Made by a program: the position numbers and the translations under genes. A stretch of 64,000 nucleotides of DNA, taken from Kiloniellaceae bacterium (GTDB lineage Bacteria; Pseudomonadota; Alphaproteobacteria; Kiloniellales; J153). The stretch is from positions 1-64,000 of the forward strand of contig JAJFGJ010000032.1 of NCBI GenBank assembly GCA_021776175.1, in the 5' to 3' direction. Each line of letters begins with the position of its first letter. Position 1 is the first letter of the stretch. The notes beneath the pieces are model-generated. The model had not been told where the DNA came from, made no database searches, and saw nothing but the letters and a program-made list of their open reading frames with translations. Positions 58,560-64,000 of this stretch are shown in pieces.

Positions 58560-58813
58560 AACGCTTTTTAAAGCATTCAGCCTCAGCCACCGCGCCGACT
58601 TAACGCCAGCAACATACTGTAACAAAGAGTGATTTGAAGGCTTCGCTGGATCGTGCGAAGAATTTCCCCAGAAAGTAATAAGGCTATTCTTTTTGGGGAT
58701 TCCTGCTCATCCAGCGTTTGATCCGGGCATTAAGCCATGGGGTCGCGGCACATGAGTCTGGAGTCTCGTTTTCCGCCCGATGAAGCCAGGGTGGGATTGA
58801 AACGAGGATGGAT
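58560..58813. other. Intergenic region between dcw terminator and lpxC
   Basis: About 250 bases without a gene. It holds an imperfect hairpin (TCCCCA at 58665 with TGGGGA at 58694-58699) and three GANTC words (GATTC 58698-58702, GAGTC 58754-58758, GAGTC 58761-58765). No clear sigma70 pair was found for lpxC. Confidence 0.4.
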
Positions 58814-59770
58814 ATGCAGGTGCGTCCAGGCGGCCATTCCATATCGCAGAAGACACTGAAAAACTCAATCCAGTGCTCGGGGATAGGGTTGCACAGCGGT
58901 ATGAAGGTCAACATGGCCCTACACCCAGCGGCGCCTGACACCGGTATTTTATTTTGCCGCACCGGACTGCCCGGCGGCCCGGTCGAGATTCCGGCCACCT
59001 GGGAGTATGCGATCGAATCGCCGTTGTGCACGACGCTGGCCGACCCGGCGGGCGATACCAAGATCGCCACGATCGAGCACTTGATGTCGGCGTTGCTGGG
59101 CTGCGGCATCGACAACGCGCTGATCGAGCTCGACGGGTCCGAGGTCCCGGTGATGGACGGCAGCGCGGCACCCTTTGTGTTTCTGATCGAATGCGCTGGA
59201 ACACTGCATCAGGACGCGCCGCGGCGCGTGATCGAAATCATGAAGGAAGTAAGCGTTTCGGAGCCGGAGCGCGCGGTCACCCTAAATCCCGGGGTCAATA
59301 TGTCGGTCGAGTTCGAGATCGAATTCGACAGCCCGGTGGTGGCTCAGCAGTCCTGGTCGATGCCGGTCAGCGAAGGGGCCTACAAGCGCGATATTGCACG
59401 GGCCCGGACCTTTGGTTTCCTGCATGAGGTCGACCGGCTACGGGCCATGGGCTTGGCCTGCGGCGGCTCGCTTGACAACGCCATCGTGATAGATGGCGGA
59501 CAGATATTGAACCCCGGCGGACTGCGCTACGAGAACGAGTTCGTCCGCCATAAGGTATTGGATCTGCTCGGCGATCTGTTCCTGGCCGGCGGGCCGGTCA
59601 TTGGCGCCACGCGCGGGTTCCGGGCCGGGCATGCGCTTACCTTGCGTCTACTCCAAAAGCTGTTCGCCGACCGCGATGCCTGGAGCTGGCGCGATATGAC
59701 CGAAGCCGACTTGGCCTACGGCATGGGCGCGGTAACGCCGCCGGTTCGCGCGGTGGCGGCACGCGCCTAA
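58814..59770 (+). CDS. lpxC: UDP-3-O-acyl-N-acetylglucosamine deacetylase
   Basis: A 318-residue zinc deacetylase, the committed step of lipid A synthesis. Motifs: KTLKNSIQCSGIGLHSGMKV at the start, TIEHLMSALLGCGIDNALIE (zinc histidine), PVMDGSAAPF, ARTFGF, NEFVRHKVLDLLGDL (zinc H and D) and FRAGHALTLRLL. The ATG at 58814 lies 6 bases after CGAGG; the ATG at 58808 is nearly in contact with it and less likely. Its presence shows an LPS-bearing outer membrane. It stands alone after the dcw terminator. Confidence 0.96.
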   Translation: MQVRPGGHSISQKTLKNSIQCSGIGLHSGMKVNMALHPAAPDTGILFCRTGLPGGPVEIPATWEYAIESPLCTTLADPAGDTKIATIEHLMSALLGCGIDNALIELDGSEVPVMDGSAAPFVFLIECAGTLHQDAPRRVIEIMKEVSVSEPERAVTLNPGVNMSVEFEIEFDSPVVAQQSWSMPVSEGAYKRDIARARTFGFLHEVDRLRAMGLACGGSLDNAIVIDGGQILNPGGLRYENEFVRHKVLDLLGDLFLAGGPVIGATRGFRAGHALTLRLLQKLFADRDAWSWRDMTEADLAYGMGAVTPPVRAVAARA

Positions 59771-59915
59771 ACGGCGCCTAGTTTATCTTCAAGATCCCGG
59801 ACTTCGGGCATCCAAGGCCTTTCCGCACGATGCCGGTAATAAGGTTTTTACGAAAAACGCACCCTCCTCGCGCGCTTCGGGCCAAACCGCGCCTGCCCGC
59901 CGGTGAGTACCCGGC

Positions 59916-59944
59916 TTGAGGCAAGCGGAGCCGCCACCTATAAT
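59916..59944 (+). promoter_or_regulatory. Sigma70-type promoter for bamD-recN-ligA
   Basis: -35 TTGAGG (59916-59921), 17-base spacer and a perfect -10 TATAAT (59939-59944), about 70 bases upstream of the bamD start. The remaining 240-base gap after lpxC shows only a small GTTTTT-ACG-AAAAAC hairpin near 59844. Confidence 0.6.
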
Positions 59945-60012
59945 TGAGCGGTCCAGGTCTCTAAAAGCGGCCTCTTTACTGTCTTCAGCTAATACCAGGG
60001 TAGGTTTGGAAC

Positions 60013-60855
60013 GTGATTCGGAGTCTATTTTTCCGTTGGCATGACGTGCCGGGGTTCGGCGGCAAGCTTCTCCTCGCCGGATTCCTTGCTCTGTCAATGA
60101 CAGCCTGCTCCAGCAGCGAGCCCAAGTACGTCGAGCTTCCCGTCGAAGAGTTGTACAACTCAGCCATGGATAGCCTGCTCGTCGGCGAGAATGCGAAAGC
60201 GGCGCGCCTGTTCGATGAAGTCGAGCGCCAACATCCCTATTCGGTCTGGGCCTCGAAGGCGCAGTTGATGGCGGCGTACGTTTTCTATCTAAACAATAAA
60301 TACGACAACGCGATCAACGCACTAGACCGCTTTATACAACTTCACCCAGGCAATCGCGATATCGCCTATGCCCACTATTTGAGGGCAATCAGCTATTACG
60401 AACAGATATCGGATATTGGCCGGGACCAAAAAATGACGCGCATGGCGCTGGAGACGCTGCAGGAGGTGGTGCGGCGCTTTCCCGAAAGCCGCTACGCCCG
60501 CGATGCGACACTGAAAATCGATCTCGCGCGCGACCACCTTGCCGGCAAGCACATGTCGATCGGCCGTTTCTATCTGAAGAAAGGGGAATACCTGGCCGCC
60601 ATCAACCGGTTCCGGGAGGTGATTCAAAACTACCAGACAACGACCCATGCCCCGGAAGCCTTGCACCGCCTGGTGGAAAGCTACCTGGCCATCGGGGTCA
60701 CGGACGAGGCCCAAGCCACCGCCGCCGTACTCGGCTATAATTATCCGGGGAGCACATGGTACCTCGATAGCTACGCCTTGCTGACGGGGGAAGATCTGCG
60801 CCCAGCGGACAGCAAGGATTCCTGGATCGGCCGGATCTGGAAATCGCTTATCTGA
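60013..60855 (+). CDS. bamD: Outer membrane assembly lipoprotein BamD
   Basis: A 280-residue lipoprotein of the beta-barrel assembly complex. The start is GTG at 60013. The signal peptide ends in a lipobox LSMTAC (cysteine at about residue 32). The mature part consists of TPR-like helices: VEELYNSAMDSLLVGENAKAARLFDEV split over helix pairs, YDNAINALDRFIQLHPGN, YARDATLKIDLARDHLAGK and EYLAAINRFREVIQNY. It helps BamA insert outer-membrane proteins. Adjacent recN starts 7 bases later. Confidence 0.95.
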   Translation: MIRSLFFRWHDVPGFGGKLLLAGFLALSMTACSSSEPKYVELPVEELYNSAMDSLLVGENAKAARLFDEVERQHPYSVWASKAQLMAAYVFYLNNKYDNAINALDRFIQLHPGNRDIAYAHYLRAISYYEQISDIGRDQKMTRMALETLQEVVRRFPESRYARDATLKIDLARDHLAGKHMSIGRFYLKKGEYLAAINRFREVIQNYQTTTHAPEALHRLVESYLAIGVTDEAQATAAVLGYNYPGSTWYLDSYALLTGEDLRPADSKDSWIGRIWKSLI

Positions 60856-60862
60856 GATCGAC

Positions 60863-64000
<3,138 letters not shown>

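Overview
The window reads as chromosomal DNA of a GC-rich alphaproteobacterium, most likely Rhodospirillales-like. The evidence is the gene order rnpB - mraZ...ftsZ - lpxC - bamD - recN - ligA, a SAM-II riboswitch, a CtrA-type site ahead of mraZ, an alphaproteobacterial FtsZ with a long C-terminal linker, and many GTG/TTG starts with ATGA/GTGA stop-start overlaps. No lineage-specific marker was tested, so the order-level call is inference.

Layout. (1) 1-5.6 kb: the 5' end of an IS5-type transposase at the left edge; a rhodanese-metZ operon led by a SAM-II riboswitch with its own terminator; a four-gene cobalt-type nitrile hydratase operon whose beta subunit is encoded as two separate genes; a SleB-type cell wall hydrolase. 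(2) 5.8-16.3 kb: uvrB, DinB-family protein, gloB, msrB, a Ca2+/Na+ exchanger, a pteridine-reductase-like SDR, uvrC, pgsA and mobB. (3) 16.4-30.1 kb: an accessory block of 13 recognisable genes, lying between mobB and the other molybdenum cofactor genes. It contains a secreted metallo-hydrolase, a solute-binding protein without a signal peptide, a cupredoxin / polytopic membrane protein / beta-propeller group, two Fe(II)/2-oxoglutarate oxygenases, a DUF3830 protein, an orphan sensor kinase, and a LysR-controlled CMD-family protein with a PPOX-reductase-ferredoxin fusion. (4) 30.2-39 kb: moeA-moaD-moaE, a hydantoinase/oxoprolinase fusion with a winged-helix regulator, a DUF3750 protein, a DjlA-like co-chaperone and an AmpD-like amidase. 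(5) 39.0-39.4 kb: RNase P RNA. (6) 39.6-64 kb: the complete dcw cell-division and cell-wall cluster, closed by strong hairpins after ftsZ, then lpxC, bamD, recN and the 5' two thirds of ligA, which runs off the right edge.

How the parts work together. The dcw genes are almost all joined by 4-base overlaps, which implies one transcript from a sigma70-like promoter with a CtrA-type site (TTAA-N7-TTAA) just upstream. The cluster makes UDP-MurNAc-pentapeptide (murB, C, D, E, F, ddl), lipid II (mraY, murG) and the divisome (ftsL, I, W, Q, A, Z). The Moco genes (mobB, moeA, moaD, moaE) act in one pathway but are split by the accessory block. The best candidates for undescribed biology are the split-beta nitrile hydratase operon, the cupredoxin-membrane protein-beta-propeller group, the LysR-CMD-fusion oxidoreductase group, and the SAM-II-controlled rhodanese-metZ pair. 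I saw no CRISPR array, prophage, tRNA or 5S/16S/23S gene.
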